Shown: piece by piece, positions 49,832 to 59,619 of the stretch
Position numbering within the stretch: the stretch's first letter is position 1
Layout of the letters: the number at the start of each line of letters is the position of its first letter
Assembly: GCF_001612805.1 (NCBI RefSeq)
Contig: NZ_BDBD01000018.1
Span: 496,001 to 560,000 of the forward strand
Direction: 5' to 3'
Source of the DNA: Nocardia coubleae NBRC 108252
Lineage (GTDB): Bacteria; Actinomycetota; Actinomycetes; Mycobacteriales; Mycobacteriaceae
Length of the DNA stretch: 64,000 bases
Translations under genes and position numbers: made by a program
The notes under the pieces: model-generated
Database searches by the model: none
Told to the model about the DNA's origin: nothing
Seen by the model: the letters and a program-made list of their open reading frames with translations, nothing else

Positions 49832-50515
49832 TCAAGGACACGTGCGGTCGATGTCGTGGAGGGCGGCGTTGTCGGCGGCGGTGATCGGTAAGTCGTAGGC
49901 GACGGCGACGGTGAGGTACTTGGCGGCGTAGAAGCAGTGGTTGGGCCGGGCGGGTGGCAGCCATTCGCCAGGCGTGTCGTCGCCTTTGGACTGATTGGTC
50001 GCCTTGCCCGTGGCCAGCAGATTGACCGAGAGGTCGTTGGCGAAGCGCAGACGGCGTTCCGGTGGCCAAGCGTGTGCGCCCATGTCCCACGCGGCGGCGA
50101 GCGGATAGACGTGGTCGATCTGGATGTCGCCGCCCTCGGACTTGCGGAAAGCGATATCGGTGCCGGTGTAGGGGTCGGTGAGCACGCCCTCCACCACCAC
50201 GCAGCGACCCCGGCGAACCACATCGCGCAGCTGGGCGGCCAGCACGTTGTTGCGGGTGTCGCAGCCGTCGTGACCGCCGGGCGCGTCGGTGTCGTCGGAC
50301 CAGGCCGGACCGAACACACAACCCTGCCCGGCTTTGCATCCACGTTCGTACCCGCCGGGGTGCGGTCGCGCATCGATCACGCGCACCTGATCGAGCAGCG
50401 CGTTCACCTCTGCCCGCGTCGGACTACCCGGCGCGGGCGCGACCGGTTCGGGCGCCAGCACCCCGCAACCCGTGCACGCGAGCACCAGCAGGACCAGCCA
50501 CGCGAGTCTCCCCAT
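49832..50515 (-). CDS. secreted HNH/DUF1524-type nuclease-like lipoprotein
   Basis: 227 residues. The signal MGRLAWLVLLVLACTGC ends in a lipobox-like A-C-T-G-C, so the protein is probably exported and lipid-anchored. The mature part has I-D-H-V-Y-P-L-A-A-A-W-D-M-G-A and N-L-L-A-T-G-K-A-T-N-Q-S-K-G-D, the D-H...N histidine-metal layout of actinobacterial HNH (GmrSD C-terminal/DUF1524) proteins. The four cysteines in the first half may form disulfides. It may degrade external DNA; that is unproven. Confidence 0.85.
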   Translation of the reverse strand: MGRLAWLVLLVLACTGCGVLAPEPVAPAPGSPTRAEVNALLDQVRVIDARPHPGGYERGCKAGQGCVFGPAWSDDTDAPGGHDGCDTRNNVLAAQLRDVVRRGRCVVVEGVLTDPYTGTDIAFRKSEGGDIQIDHVYPLAAAWDMGAHAWPPERRLRFANDLSVNLLATGKATNQSKGDDTPGEWLPPARPNHCFYAAKYLTVAVAYDLPITAADNAALHDIDRTCP

Positions 50516-50554
50516 GCACAGGTTGTAGCCGACCCCACCGACAACTTCGCCGTA

Positions 50555-50917
50555 CTACAACCAGGCGCGCGCCAGGATGTCGTCTGCCGCGAGCTCGGCG
50601 GCATGTGGCGGGAACCGGGTGGCCGCGATCGAGGAGATGTGGGTGCCGTCGTGGCCGATCAACCACGAACCACCCCGGTCCTCGCACTCGGCGATCTTGG
50701 CGAACACGGTGAGCAGGAAGGTGATGGAATCGCGCGGGTCGGCCGTGTGGGCCAACCGCTGGGATTCACCGGGCCGGGACAGATCGATCCATACGCCGGA
50801 CTGACCGTCCAGGCGCATGCCGACGATCTTCCCGGCATCGACGAACGTGAACTTGCGCCGCTCCCACGGGGTGGTGGGGGTGTAGCTCTGCTCGAGAACC
50901 TGGAGCAGAATCGTCAT
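50555..50917 (-). CDS. small protein of unknown function
   Basis: 120 residues from ATG 50917 with a GGAGGG site upstream. It opens MTILLQVLEQSYTPTTPWER, and later has A-K-I-A-E-C-E-D-R-G-G-S-W-L-I-G-H-D-G-T-H-I. It is soluble with mixed strands and helices. It reads like a conserved actinobacterial protein but I cannot name a family. The open frame continues far upstream, overlapping the helicase promoter, and is not used. Confidence 0.65.
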   Translation of the reverse strand: MTILLQVLEQSYTPTTPWERRKFTFVDAGKIVGMRLDGQSGVWIDLSRPGESQRLAHTADPRDSITFLLTVFAKIAECEDRGGSWLIGHDGTHISSIAATRFPPHAAELAADDILARAWL

Positions 50918-51113
50918 CGCTGCCCTCCGCACGCATTCAGGGGGTTCATCGGCCGAGCCGGTTCGTGGCCGGTTCGCCTGGGTGAGTATGCAGTTGTCGC
51001 CGGTGATCTTCCGGCCGTGACCAGGGAATATCCAAGTATGTTCCGTGGGAGCCCAGAAATCCAGAGCGATGGCCGAGCGCGGGGTGTCGGTGGCTCCTGC
51101 TTGGATGGCAACC

Positions 51114-53909
51114 ATGCTGCACGGTCTGTGGTCCCCCGGTTCGGGCCTGCTGCTGTGGCACGACGGGCAACCCGTTGCGGTGGGTTCGGTGCTCGGCGAC
51201 ATTCTCGAGCGCGCGCGGTTCCGGCACCGCGCCGAGGTGCTCGTCGTCGACGAGGCGGGCGCAGCGGGTGGAGCCGAGGTCCGCGCGCACGCGCTCGCGC
51301 CGCCGACGGCCGCCGTCGTGCTGCGCAGCAGGCTGCCCCGCGAGCACATCTCCGGCGACCTGCGTTTCCTCGCGCACGTCGCCCGTGGCATCGAGCGTTG
51401 GGTGCGGGCCGGTCGGGTGGTGCCGCAGGTGGATCGCGCCGACGGGCAGTGGTGGGTGCGGTGGCGGCTGGTCGGCGGGCAACGTCAGCGGGCGTGGCTC
51501 GCCGAGCTGGCCACGGCCATGCCCGCCGCGTTACGGGTGGCCGGGTCGCCCGCCGGGGTGCTCGAGGACCTGGTCACCGAACTCACCGACCCGATCGCCC
51601 GCGAATACCTGAGCCACCGTTCGATGACGCACCCGCTGCTGGCGGCGCTGATGAGCGACACCCCGCTCGACGAGGGCTCCTACCGGCTGGCCGAAACCCT
51701 GTCGCAGTGGCGCGAGGGATACGCCGCCGACGAACCCGAGCTGGTCCTTCGCCTGTGCGAACCCGACGGCGAATTCACCACCGACGACGACTCGGTGGCG
51801 CTGTGGCGACTGCAGGTGTGTCTGCGTCCGGTCGACGACGCACCGAAACCCGTTGTGCTCGATGATGATCCGGTCTTGGTGCGCACTGCCGCCGAGAAGC
51901 TGGGCCAGGCCCGCAAGGCCTACCCGCGTCTGCGTGACCTGCCGACCGACCCGCGCGGACTCGACCTCCTGCTGCCGACCCAGGTGGTCGCCGACCTGGT
52001 CGCCCACGGCGCGCATGCGCTACAGGAGGCCGGGATTCGCCTGCTGCTGCCGCGCGCCTGGAACATCGCCGAACCGAGCATGCGCCTGCGGGTGAGCAGC
52101 CCGGCCGCCGCCGAATCCACCGTCGGTCTGAGCGGATTGCTTTCCTACCGTTGGGAATTGGCGCTCGGGGACATGGTGCTCACCCCGGCCGAGATGGAAC
52201 GTCTGGTGCGCAGCAAATCCGATCTCGTCCAGCTGCGCGGTGAATGGGTGCAGGCCGACCATCGCGCGCTGGCGGCCGCCGCCCGGTACGTGGCGCTGCA
52301 CGCCGACGACACCCCTGTCACCCTGGCCGACATGATCGGCGAACTCGCCGCCGAACGGGTCGACAATGTGCCGGTCACCGAGGTCACCGCCGACGGCTGG
52401 GCGGCCGAACTGTTCACCGGACACGGCCATCCCGAGCCCGTTCCGGTGCCGATCGGCCTGAAAGCCCAGCTCCGCCCCTATCAGGAGCGCGGCCTTAGCT
52501 GGCTGGCCACCATGAGCCGGCTCGATTGCGGCGCGATCCTGGCCGACGACATGGGTCTCGGCAAGACCGTGCAGGTACTCGCGCTGCTCGTGCACGAACG
52601 CGAGGCCGTCGGTCCGGTAGGGCCGACGCTGCTGGTATGCCCCATGTCGGTGGTCGGCAACTGGCAGCGCGAGACCGAACGGTTCGCCCCGGACCTGCGC
52701 GTCCTCGTGCACCACGGCACCGATCGGCGCAAGGGCGCGGATTTCGCCGCCGCGGTCGCGGACGCGGATCTGGTCGTCACCACCTATGCCCTGCTGGCGC
52801 GCGATGCGGCGTTGCTGAGCGAACAGCACTGGGCGCGGGTGGTTCTCGACGAGGCCCAGCACATCAAGAACGCGACCACCAGGCAATCACGGGCTGCCCG
52901 CGCCTTGCGGGCCCGGCATCGCTTGGCGCTCACCGGAACGCCGGTGGAGAACCGGCTGGAAGAACTGCGTGCCCTGTTCGATTTCGCTATGCCCAAGCTG
53001 CTCGGCAGCCCGCAGTCCTTCCGCGCCCGCTTCGCGGTGCCCATCGAACGCGAACGCGACCAGCACGCCATCGACCGGTTGCGGCTCATCACCGAACCGT
53101 TCGTGCTGCGCAGGCTCAAAACCGATCCGGCGGTCATCAGCGATCTGCCCGAGAAGCTCGAGATGACGGTGCGCGCCAACCTCACCGTCGAGCAGGCCGC
53201 GCTGTATCAGGCCGTGGTCGACGACATGCTGGAGAAGCTCAAAGACGCCAAGGGCATGGCGCGCAAGGGTGCGGTGCTCGGCGCGCTGACCAGACTCAAG
53301 CAGGTCTGCAATCATCCCGCGCATTTCCTCGGCGACGCCTCGCCCATCATGCGCCGCGGCGGGCATCGCTCGGGCAAGCTCGCCCTGGTGGAGGACATCC
53401 TCGACGCCGTCCTCGCCGACGGCGAGAAGGCCCTGCTGTTCACCCAATTCCGTGAGTTCGGCGACCTGATCCTGCCGTTCCTCACCGAACGGTTCGGCAC
53501 ACCCATCCCGTTCCTGCACGGCGGGGTGAGCAAGCAGCGTCGCGACGACATGGTCACCGGATTCCAAGCCGAGGGCGGCCCGCCGTTGATGCTGCTCTCG
53601 CTCAAAGCGGGCGGGACAGGGCTGAACCTGACCGCCGCCAATCACGTGATCCACCTGGACCGCTGGTGGAACCCGGCCGTGGAGAACCAGGCCACCGACC
53701 GTGCGTTCCGCATCGGCCAGCAGCGTGCGGTGCAGGTGCGCAAACTCGTCTGCGTCGACACCATCGAGGAGCGCATCGACGAAATGATCAGCGGCAAGAA
53801 GGCGTTGGCCGACCTGGCCGTCGGGGCGGGGGAGAACTGGATCACCGAACTCGGCACCGACGAGTTGCGTGAACTGTTCACCCTCGGGGCCGAGGCGGTG
53901 GGTGACTGA
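51114..53909 (+). CDS. SNF2-family DEAD/DEAH-box helicase (HelZ-like)
   Basis: 931 residues from ATG 51114 (MLHGLWSPGSGLLLWHDG). The N-terminal 470 residues include the SNF2-associated DUF3670-type region. The motor follows, with L-R-P-Y-Q-E-R-G-L-S-W-L, Walker A D-D-M-G-L-G-K-T-V-Q, Walker B V-V-L-D-E-A-Q-H-I-K-N, and helicase lobe two with L-F-T-Q-F-R-E, S-L-K-A-G-G-T-G-L-N-L-T and A-T-D-R-A-F-R-I-G-Q. An ATP-driven DNA translocase. Its stop shares a base with the SWIM gene start (TGATG), so the two are produced together and probably act together. Confidence 0.95.
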   Translation: MLHGLWSPGSGLLLWHDGQPVAVGSVLGDILERARFRHRAEVLVVDEAGAAGGAEVRAHALAPPTAAVVLRSRLPREHISGDLRFLAHVARGIERWVRAGRVVPQVDRADGQWWVRWRLVGGQRQRAWLAELATAMPAALRVAGSPAGVLEDLVTELTDPIAREYLSHRSMTHPLLAALMSDTPLDEGSYRLAETLSQWREGYAADEPELVLRLCEPDGEFTTDDDSVALWRLQVCLRPVDDAPKPVVLDDDPVLVRTAAEKLGQARKAYPRLRDLPTDPRGLDLLLPTQVVADLVAHGAHALQEAGIRLLLPRAWNIAEPSMRLRVSSPAAAESTVGLSGLLSYRWELALGDMVLTPAEMERLVRSKSDLVQLRGEWVQADHRALAAAARYVALHADDTPVTLADMIGELAAERVDNVPVTEVTADGWAAELFTGHGHPEPVPVPIGLKAQLRPYQERGLSWLATMSRLDCGAILADDMGLGKTVQVLALLVHEREAVGPVGPTLLVCPMSVVGNWQRETERFAPDLRVLVHHGTDRRKGADFAAAVADADLVVTTYALLARDAALLSEQHWARVVLDEAQHIKNATTRQSRAARALRARHRLALTGTPVENRLEELRALFDFAMPKLLGSPQSFRARFAVPIERERDQHAIDRLRLITEPFVLRRLKTDPAVISDLPEKLEMTVRANLTVEQAALYQAVVDDMLEKLKDAKGMARKGAVLGALTRLKQVCNHPAHFLGDASPIMRRGGHRSGKLALVEDILDAVLADGEKALLFTQFREFGDLILPFLTERFGTPIPFLHGGVSKQRRDDMVTGFQAEGGPPLMLLSLKAGGTGLNLTAANHVIHLDRWWNPAVENQATDRAFRIGQQRAVQVRKLVCVDTIEERIDEMISGKKALADLAVGAGENWITELGTDELRELFTLGAEAVGD

Positions 53910-54658
53910 TGGCCGATTTCAGTCAGTTCGGTCCGCGCAAGCCGGTGCGCGGTGGTGCGCAGGCGCGCGGTGGTTTCGGTCGCACGTGGTGGGGAAAGTC
54001 GCTGCTCGAGGCGGTGGAGAAGGTGGCCGACGCGGGCAGGCTCTCGCGCGGGCGCACCTACGCGCGGGTCGGGCAGGTGGTGAACTATCGCGTGGAGCGC
54101 GGTGCGGTCACGGCCGAGGTGCAGGGTAGCCAGCCGAGCCCGTTCACCTCCGTGTTGTCGGTGCGGCCGCTGCGCGAGGAAGAGATCGAGCTCCTGCTGG
54201 CCGAGATCCGCGAAGCGCCGGGGATGCTCGCCGAAATCGCTTCGGGCGCACTACCACCCGCGCTCGGCCCACACCTGCTGCCGACCACCGCCGCCGAACT
54301 GGACTTCTCCTGCACCTGCCCGGACATGGGCTGGCCGTGCAAGCATGTGGCCGCCGTCTGCTACCTGCTCGCCGAACGCCTCGACGAGCAGCCGGGTGAA
54401 ATCCTCACCCTGCGCGGACTCGACCTCGACACCCTCATCGGTGGGGTCGAAAGGTCCACTCGCAGAGCTGATTCCGACGACCCCTACGGTGACCGCCTCG
54501 CCCTCCCCGACCTACCACGCATCGAATTCCACCCCGTCATCGAGGACCTCGACGCCATGGCCTTGCGCCGTGCCCTACGCATGTCGGCCGAAGACGAGCA
54601 GACCGCCGCCACCGGCCTCCGCGAATTACGTTCCCTCTACGCCGAATTCGACAGCTGA
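53909..54658 (+). CDS. SWIM zinc-finger protein, partner of the SNF2 helicase
   Basis: 249 residues. The SWIM motif is C-T-C-P-D-M-G-W-P-C-K-H-V-A-A-V (CxC...CxH), a zinc-binding fold for DNA or protein contact. An N-terminal basic, Gly-rich R-G-G-F-G-R-T-W-W-G-K-S precedes it. Start overlaps the helicase stop by one base. The SNF2-SWIM pair is a recurring actinobacterial arrangement; a role in chromosome upkeep or defence is only a guess. Confidence 0.93.
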   Translation: MADFSQFGPRKPVRGGAQARGGFGRTWWGKSLLEAVEKVADAGRLSRGRTYARVGQVVNYRVERGAVTAEVQGSQPSPFTSVLSVRPLREEEIELLLAEIREAPGMLAEIASGALPPALGPHLLPTTAAELDFSCTCPDMGWPCKHVAAVCYLLAERLDEQPGEILTLRGLDLDTLIGGVERSTRRADSDDPYGDRLALPDLPRIEFHPVIEDLDAMALRRALRMSAEDEQTAATGLRELRSLYAEFDS

Positions 54659-54703
54659 GTTCAGCGGGTGCCACGGCGAGAGAGGCGACCGGAACCACCG
54701 TCC

Positions 54704-55111
54704 TCAGGGCAGGTCGTACTCGAACCAGATGTGGTGGCCGCCGGTGGTGTCGACGTAGAGGGCGCCGGTGCCGGTGATGCCGGTGAGTTCGCCGGTGCCG
54801 CTACCGGGGACGATGTGGAAGAACTCGTCGGTCCGATCGGTGCCGCCGGTGGTGGCGGAATGGACGAAGTTGAACGTACCGGACCTGCCAGCCAGGCTGC
54901 CCTCGAAGGACTCCATGGCGATGTAGGTGCCCGCACCCGTCGACATGTCGAACGCCGAGGTGAACAGCGTGGCCGAGGTGCCCGTGATGTCGCCCGCGTA
55001 GACCTTGGTCATGTGGGCGATGCCGACCGGCAGGCCGGTGCTGATCGGCGGTTGCGGCTGCAGATCGGTCGGGTCGAAGGCGGTGAGTTCGAACGTGCCG
55101 GTCGTCTTCAT
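54704..55111 (-). CDS. DUF3224-family protein
   Basis: 135 residues (MKTTGTFELTAFDPTDL). Beta-rich, with G-T-Y-I-A-M-E-S-F-E-G-S-L-A-G-R-S-G-T-F-N-F and G-T-G-E-L-T-G-I-T-G-T-G, the pattern of the DUF3224 small barrel proteins. Function unknown. It lies 35 bases upstream of the end of the amidohydrolase but both are minus strand; co-transcription is possible. Confidence 0.82.
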   Translation of the reverse strand: MKTTGTFELTAFDPTDLQPQPPISTGLPVGIAHMTKVYAGDITGTSATLFTSAFDMSTGAGTYIAMESFEGSLAGRSGTFNFVHSATTGGTDRTDEFFHIVPGSGTGELTGITGTGALYVDTTGGHHIWFEYDLP

Positions 55112-55146
55112 TCCGTGATGCTAAACCGGGGCCCCGACAAAACCCG

Positions 55147-56211
55147 TCACCCCAGGTCGATGCGGTAAACGCGAACCGCGTTACCGCCGAATATCTTCCG
55201 CAGGTCCTCGGTCGACGCACCGGCCTTGGTGAGTGCGGTCGCGACGGCGTCGACGGCCACGGGGAGGCTGGTGATCGGCTTGTCGACGGGGAAGTTCGAG
55301 CCCCAGATCAGCCGGTCGGGGCCGAACACCGACAGGGCGTGGGCGAGCATCGGACTCAGCCGGTCGACGAGCACCGACACCTGGGTCGACAACCCGCGCG
55401 GCGGGACCGGGTGGCCGAGTACCGGCATCATCAGGCCGCTCACCTTGGCGACCACATTGGGCTGGGCGGCCAGATCGGTGATGTCGTCGCGCCAGCGGTC
55501 GAAGATGTCGCGTCGCTCGCCCGCGGTCCTGCCGGTGTGTTTGCCGACCGGACCGAAGACGCCCGCGGGGGTGGCGAGGTGGTCGAGGACGATCGTCACC
55601 TCGGGAAAGCGTTCGGCCAGCGCCGTCACCTCGGGCAGCTGACCCGAGTACAGCCAGGCGTCGAAACCGAGCCCGCGCTCGGCGAGCTGACCGAAACCGT
55701 CGAGGAAGGCGGGCGCGGTGAGCAGTCCGTCGTGCGCGGCGAACGATTTCACCCCCGCATCGGGATGGTGGGCCACGTTGGCCCGGATCCCGCGCAGCAG
55801 CGGCGAGGCCGACTGATGCGCGTCGAGCGTGGGGCCGAGATCCGCGGCGGCGGGGTCGGCCGCCCCGACGATCGCGGCGAGAGCGGGTGTATCGACCCCG
55901 AACGGCAGGCTGGCCACCCACCGCGTCTCGTCGGGCGCCGAACCGGTCCACTCGGCCTCTACGTGCACGAGCCCGCGCACCGCGATCCCGCCCTGGTCGG
56001 TGCGGTAGTCGGCGGGCAGATACGGGCCGAGGTAGGCCGTGGGATCGCCGACGAACTGGAGGTCGCGGCGCGGGGTCAATTTCGCGGCCAGGTCGACCGG
56101 CAGCGGCACATATCGCAGCAGCTTGGCGTGCTTGCTGAACAGCCGAGGTGTCGTATGCGGATCCCACTGGTGGATATGCGCATCGATGATGTCGAGCCCG
56201 GTCAGATCCAT
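55147..56211 (-). CDS. amidohydrolase-family TIM-barrel hydrolase
   Basis: 354 residues from ATG 56211. D-A-H-I-H-Q-W-D supplies the HxH metal pair after strand one. V-L-D-H-L-A-T-P, with a later I-W-G-S-N-F-P-V-D, gives the remaining His and Asp of the amidohydrolase_2 (2-pyrone-4,6-dicarboxylate lactonase/L-fucono-lactonase-like) group. The likely reaction is lactone or C-C hydrolysis of a small acid; substrate unknown. Confidence 0.9.
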   Translation of the reverse strand: MDLTGLDIIDAHIHQWDPHTTPRLFSKHAKLLRYVPLPVDLAAKLTPRRDLQFVGDPTAYLGPYLPADYRTDQGGIAVRGLVHVEAEWTGSAPDETRWVASLPFGVDTPALAAIVGAADPAAADLGPTLDAHQSASPLLRGIRANVAHHPDAGVKSFAAHDGLLTAPAFLDGFGQLAERGLGFDAWLYSGQLPEVTALAERFPEVTIVLDHLATPAGVFGPVGKHTGRTAGERRDIFDRWRDDITDLAAQPNVVAKVSGLMMPVLGHPVPPRGLSTQVSVLVDRLSPMLAHALSVFGPDRLIWGSNFPVDKPITSLPVAVDAVATALTKAGASTEDLRKIFGGNAVRVYRIDLG

Positions 56212-56288
56212 GTACGTCCCATCGCCGCGCCGGCATTGCTCCGGGAATTGTCACACGTCGGCTGCGGCGATGGTCGCATTCGGTCGCC

Positions 56289-59200
56289 TCAGACAGTCCG
56301 CCGATACTGTCCGCCGACGGCGAAAAAGGTATCGGTGACCTGCTGCAAAGTGCATACCCGTGCCGCGTCCATCAGCACCTCGAAAATATTGCCGTCGGTG
56401 TGGGCGACCTCAGCCAGGCGGGCGAGCGCGCGATGTGATTCCTCGGCGTGCTCGGCGCGGAACTGCTGCACCCGCTCGAGCTGGGACCGTTTCTCGTCCT
56501 CGGTGGCGCGGGCCAATTCCACCGTCGGCGCCGCGGCCTCGCTTTCGGGGCCGCGGAAGGTGTTCACCCCGATGATCGGCAGCGTTCCGTCGTGTTTGCG
56601 CTGCTCGTAGCGCATCGACTCGTCCTGGATGCGGCCGCGCTGGTAACCGGTCTCCATGGCGCCGAGCACGCCGCCGCGTTCGCTGATCCGCTCGAATTCC
56701 AGCAGTACCGCCTCTTCGACCAGGTCGGTGAGCTCGTCGATGATGAAACTGCCCTGCAGCGGATTCTCGTTCACCGCCAGGCCCCATTCCTTGGCGATGA
56801 TGAGCTGAATCGCCAGCGCCCGGCGCACCGATTCCTCGGTGGGAGTGGTGACGGCTTCGTCGAAAGCGTTGGTGTGCAGGCTGTTGCAATTGTCGTAGAC
56901 CGCGATCAGCGCCTGCAGGGTGGTGCGGATGTCGTTGAACTGCATTTCCTGGGCGTGCAGCGATCGACCGGAAGTCTGGATGTGGTACTTCAGTTTCTGG
57001 GCGCGTTCACCCGCGCCGTACCGGTCGCGCATGGCGACGGCCCAGATGCGCCGTGCCACCCGTCCGATGACCGAATACTCCGGGTCCATCCCGTTGGAGA
57101 AGAAGAACGACAGGTTCGGCGCGAATTCGTCGATCGCCAGTCCGCGCGCCAAATACGTTTCCACGTAGGTGAATCCGTTGGCCAGGGTGAAGGCGAGCTG
57201 GCTGATCGGATTGGCACCGGCCTCGGCGATGTGATAGCCGGAGATGGACACCGAATAGAAATTGCGCACATTGTTGCGGACGAACCACTCCTGCACATCG
57301 GCCATCATCCGCAGACTGAACTCGGTGGAGAACAGGCAGGTGTTCTGGCCCTGGTCCTCCTTGAGGATGTCGGCCTGCACGGTGCCGCGCACGGTGGACA
57401 GCGTGCGCGCCCTGATCTCGGCGGCCTCCTGCTCTGTCGGTTCCCGGCGTTCGGATTCGGTGAAGCGTCGCACAGCCTGGTCGATCGCCGCGTTGAGGAA
57501 GAAGGCGAGGATCGTCGGAGCCGGGCCGTTGATGGTCATCGACACCGACGTCGTCGGTTCACACAGGTCGAAACCGTCGAACAGGGTGCGCATGTCGTCG
57601 ATCGTCGCCACCGAGACACCCGAGGTGCCGACCTTGCCGTAGATATCGGGCCGCTGCGCCGGTTCGTGGCCGTAGAGGGTCACCGAGTCGAAGGCCGTCG
57701 AGAGGCGAGTGGCGTCGGTGTGGGCGCTGAGTGCTTTGAACCGCCGGTTCGTGCGCGCCGGATCGCCCTCGCCCGCGAACATGCGGGTGGGGTCCTCGTT
57801 GTCGCGCTTGAACGGGAAAACGCCCGCGGTGAAGGGGAATCGGCCAGGCAGGTTCTCCTCGCGCAGGAAACGCAACAGTTCGCCCGCGTCGGTGTAGCGG
57901 GGCAGCGCTACCCGGGGAACACTTGTGCCGGAGAGCGATTCGCGTCGCAACGGGGTGCGGATCTCCCGGTCGCGTACCCGCACCACCTGCTCCTCGCCCC
58001 GATAACTCTCGGCCAGCGCGGGCCATTCGTCCAGCAGGGCTGCCGAGGCGGGCGACAGATCACCGGTGGCCGCCTCCAGTAGGTCGCCGACGGCGGTGTC
58101 GTCGGGCAGTTCCTCATGTACCGCACGCAACCGCTGAACACGTTGTGCCGCAGTCATTTCCCGTGCTGTGTCCTGGTGGTAGGCGCGCACGGTCTCGGCG
58201 ATCTCGGCCAGGTAGCGCACCCGTGACGGCGGGATGAGCTGGGCGAACCTGGTCGACACCTTCGTCTCCACGCGGGGCAGCGCGCCCGGCTCCACCGTGA
58301 GGCCGTGCTCGGTCAGCCGGGTGAGCAGATGCTGGTAGAGCGCGGTGACACCGTCGTCGTCGAAGGTCGCCGCGCTGGTGCCGAACACTGGCATATCGGC
58401 GGGGTCGGAACCGAATTCCGCACGGTTGCGGATCAATTGGCGCGCCACATCGCGCACCGCGTCGGCCGCGCCGCGGCGCTCGTACTTGTTCACCGCGACC
58501 ACATCGGCGTAGTCGAGCATGTCGATCTTCTCGAGCTGGGAGGCGGCACCGAACTCCGGCGTCATCACATACAGCGCCACATCCACGTGGTCGACGATGC
58601 CGGCGTCACCCTGGCCGATGCCCGGCGTCTCGAGGATCACCAGGTCGAAGCCCGCTGCCCGGCACGCGGCGATCATGGTGTCGATGTCGTCGGGCAGTTC
58701 GTGATTGCCGCGCGTGGCCAGCGAACGGAAGTACACGTGTTCGCCGTCGAGCGCGTTCATGCGGATGCGGTCACCGAGCAGGGCGCCACCGGCGCGGCGC
58801 CGGGTCGGGTCGACGGCGAGCACCGCGACACGCAGCTTGTCCTGCTGGTCGGTACGCAACCGGCGCACCAATTCGTCGGTGAGCGAGGACTTTCCGGAGC
58901 CACCGGTGCCGGTGATGCCGAGGACCGGTACTTCGCGCGCGTCCGCCGCGGCGAGGATCGCGGCGCGATCGGTTTCGGGCAGAGCGCCCTGCTGCAGACA
59001 AGTGATGGTGCGGGCCAGGGCGATTCGGTCGCCGGTGTAGAGGGCGTTCAGATCGGGGGCGACGGTGGCTCGGTCCACATCGCACAGCCGGATGAGCTCG
59101 TTGATCATGCCGGGCAGGCCGAGGCGCTGGCCGTCCTCGGGGGAGAAGATGCGCACGCCGCAGCGGGCGAGGCGTTCGATCTCCTCGGGGACGATCACAC

Positions 59201-59504
59201 CGCCACCACCACCGAAGATGCGCACGTCGCCCGCCCCGGCCTCGCGCAGCGCCTCGGCCAGGTACTCGAAGAACTCGATGTGCCCGCCCTGATACGAGCT
59301 CACCGCGACACCCTGCACGTCCTCCTCGACCACCGCGTCGACGATCTCGCGCACCGACCGGTTGTGTCCGAGATGGATCACTTCCGCGCCTTGGGCCTGC
59401 AGGATGCGCCGCATGATGTTGATCGCCGCGTCGTGCCCGTCGAACAGGGCGGCCGAAGTCACGAACCGCACCGGATGGACAGGAACGTGCAATGAGGTGC
59501 TCAT
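56289..59504 (-). CDS. icmF: fused isobutyryl-CoA mutase IcmF
   Basis: 1071 residues from ATG 59504, preceded by GGAGGAAG; an in-frame ATG at 59519 lacks a site. N-terminal B12-binding domain (F-D-G-H-D-A-A-I-N-I-M-R-R). Middle MeaI-type GTPase chaperone with P-loop G-T-G-G-S-G-K-S-S-L and V-N-K-Y-E-R-R. C-terminal mutase barrel with F-P-F-T-A-G-V-F-P-F-K-R, R-M-F-A-G-E-G and A-F-D-S-V-T-L-Y-G. The F-P-F-T-A-G-V-F in place of the methylmalonyl-CoA mutase R-P-W-T-I-R-Q-Y favours IcmF. It interconverts isobutyryl- and n-butyryl-CoA using adenosylcobalamin, with GTP-gated cofactor loading. It fits downstream of valine breakdown by bkdABC. Confidence 0.94.
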   Translation of the reverse strand: MSTSLHVPVHPVRFVTSAALFDGHDAAINIMRRILQAQGAEVIHLGHNRSVREIVDAVVEEDVQGVAVSSYQGGHIEFFEYLAEALREAGAGDVRIFGGGGGVIVPEEIERLARCGVRIFSPEDGQRLGLPGMINELIRLCDVDRATVAPDLNALYTGDRIALARTITCLQQGALPETDRAAILAAADAREVPVLGITGTGGSGKSSLTDELVRRLRTDQQDKLRVAVLAVDPTRRRAGGALLGDRIRMNALDGEHVYFRSLATRGNHELPDDIDTMIAACRAAGFDLVILETPGIGQGDAGIVDHVDVALYVMTPEFGAASQLEKIDMLDYADVVAVNKYERRGAADAVRDVARQLIRNRAEFGSDPADMPVFGTSAATFDDDGVTALYQHLLTRLTEHGLTVEPGALPRVETKVSTRFAQLIPPSRVRYLAEIAETVRAYHQDTAREMTAAQRVQRLRAVHEELPDDTAVGDLLEAATGDLSPASAALLDEWPALAESYRGEEQVVRVRDREIRTPLRRESLSGTSVPRVALPRYTDAGELLRFLREENLPGRFPFTAGVFPFKRDNEDPTRMFAGEGDPARTNRRFKALSAHTDATRLSTAFDSVTLYGHEPAQRPDIYGKVGTSGVSVATIDDMRTLFDGFDLCEPTTSVSMTINGPAPTILAFFLNAAIDQAVRRFTESERREPTEQEAAEIRARTLSTVRGTVQADILKEDQGQNTCLFSTEFSLRMMADVQEWFVRNNVRNFYSVSISGYHIAEAGANPISQLAFTLANGFTYVETYLARGLAIDEFAPNLSFFFSNGMDPEYSVIGRVARRIWAVAMRDRYGAGERAQKLKYHIQTSGRSLHAQEMQFNDIRTTLQALIAVYDNCNSLHTNAFDEAVTTPTEESVRRALAIQLIIAKEWGLAVNENPLQGSFIIDELTDLVEEAVLLEFERISERGGVLGAMETGYQRGRIQDESMRYEQRKHDGTLPIIGVNTFRGPESEAAAPTVELARATEDEKRSQLERVQQFRAEHAEESHRALARLAEVAHTDGNIFEVLMDAARVCTLQQVTDTFFAVGGQYRRTV

Positions 59505-59619
59505 GACTTCCTCCGCCATTTTGTAGAACGCCCGATACTAGGACATCAAACTAATCCTACTGTGAACGGCGTCACGGCGAAAGGGGCCGGTTCGGGCACT
59601 CGGCCGACATACTCGACGG

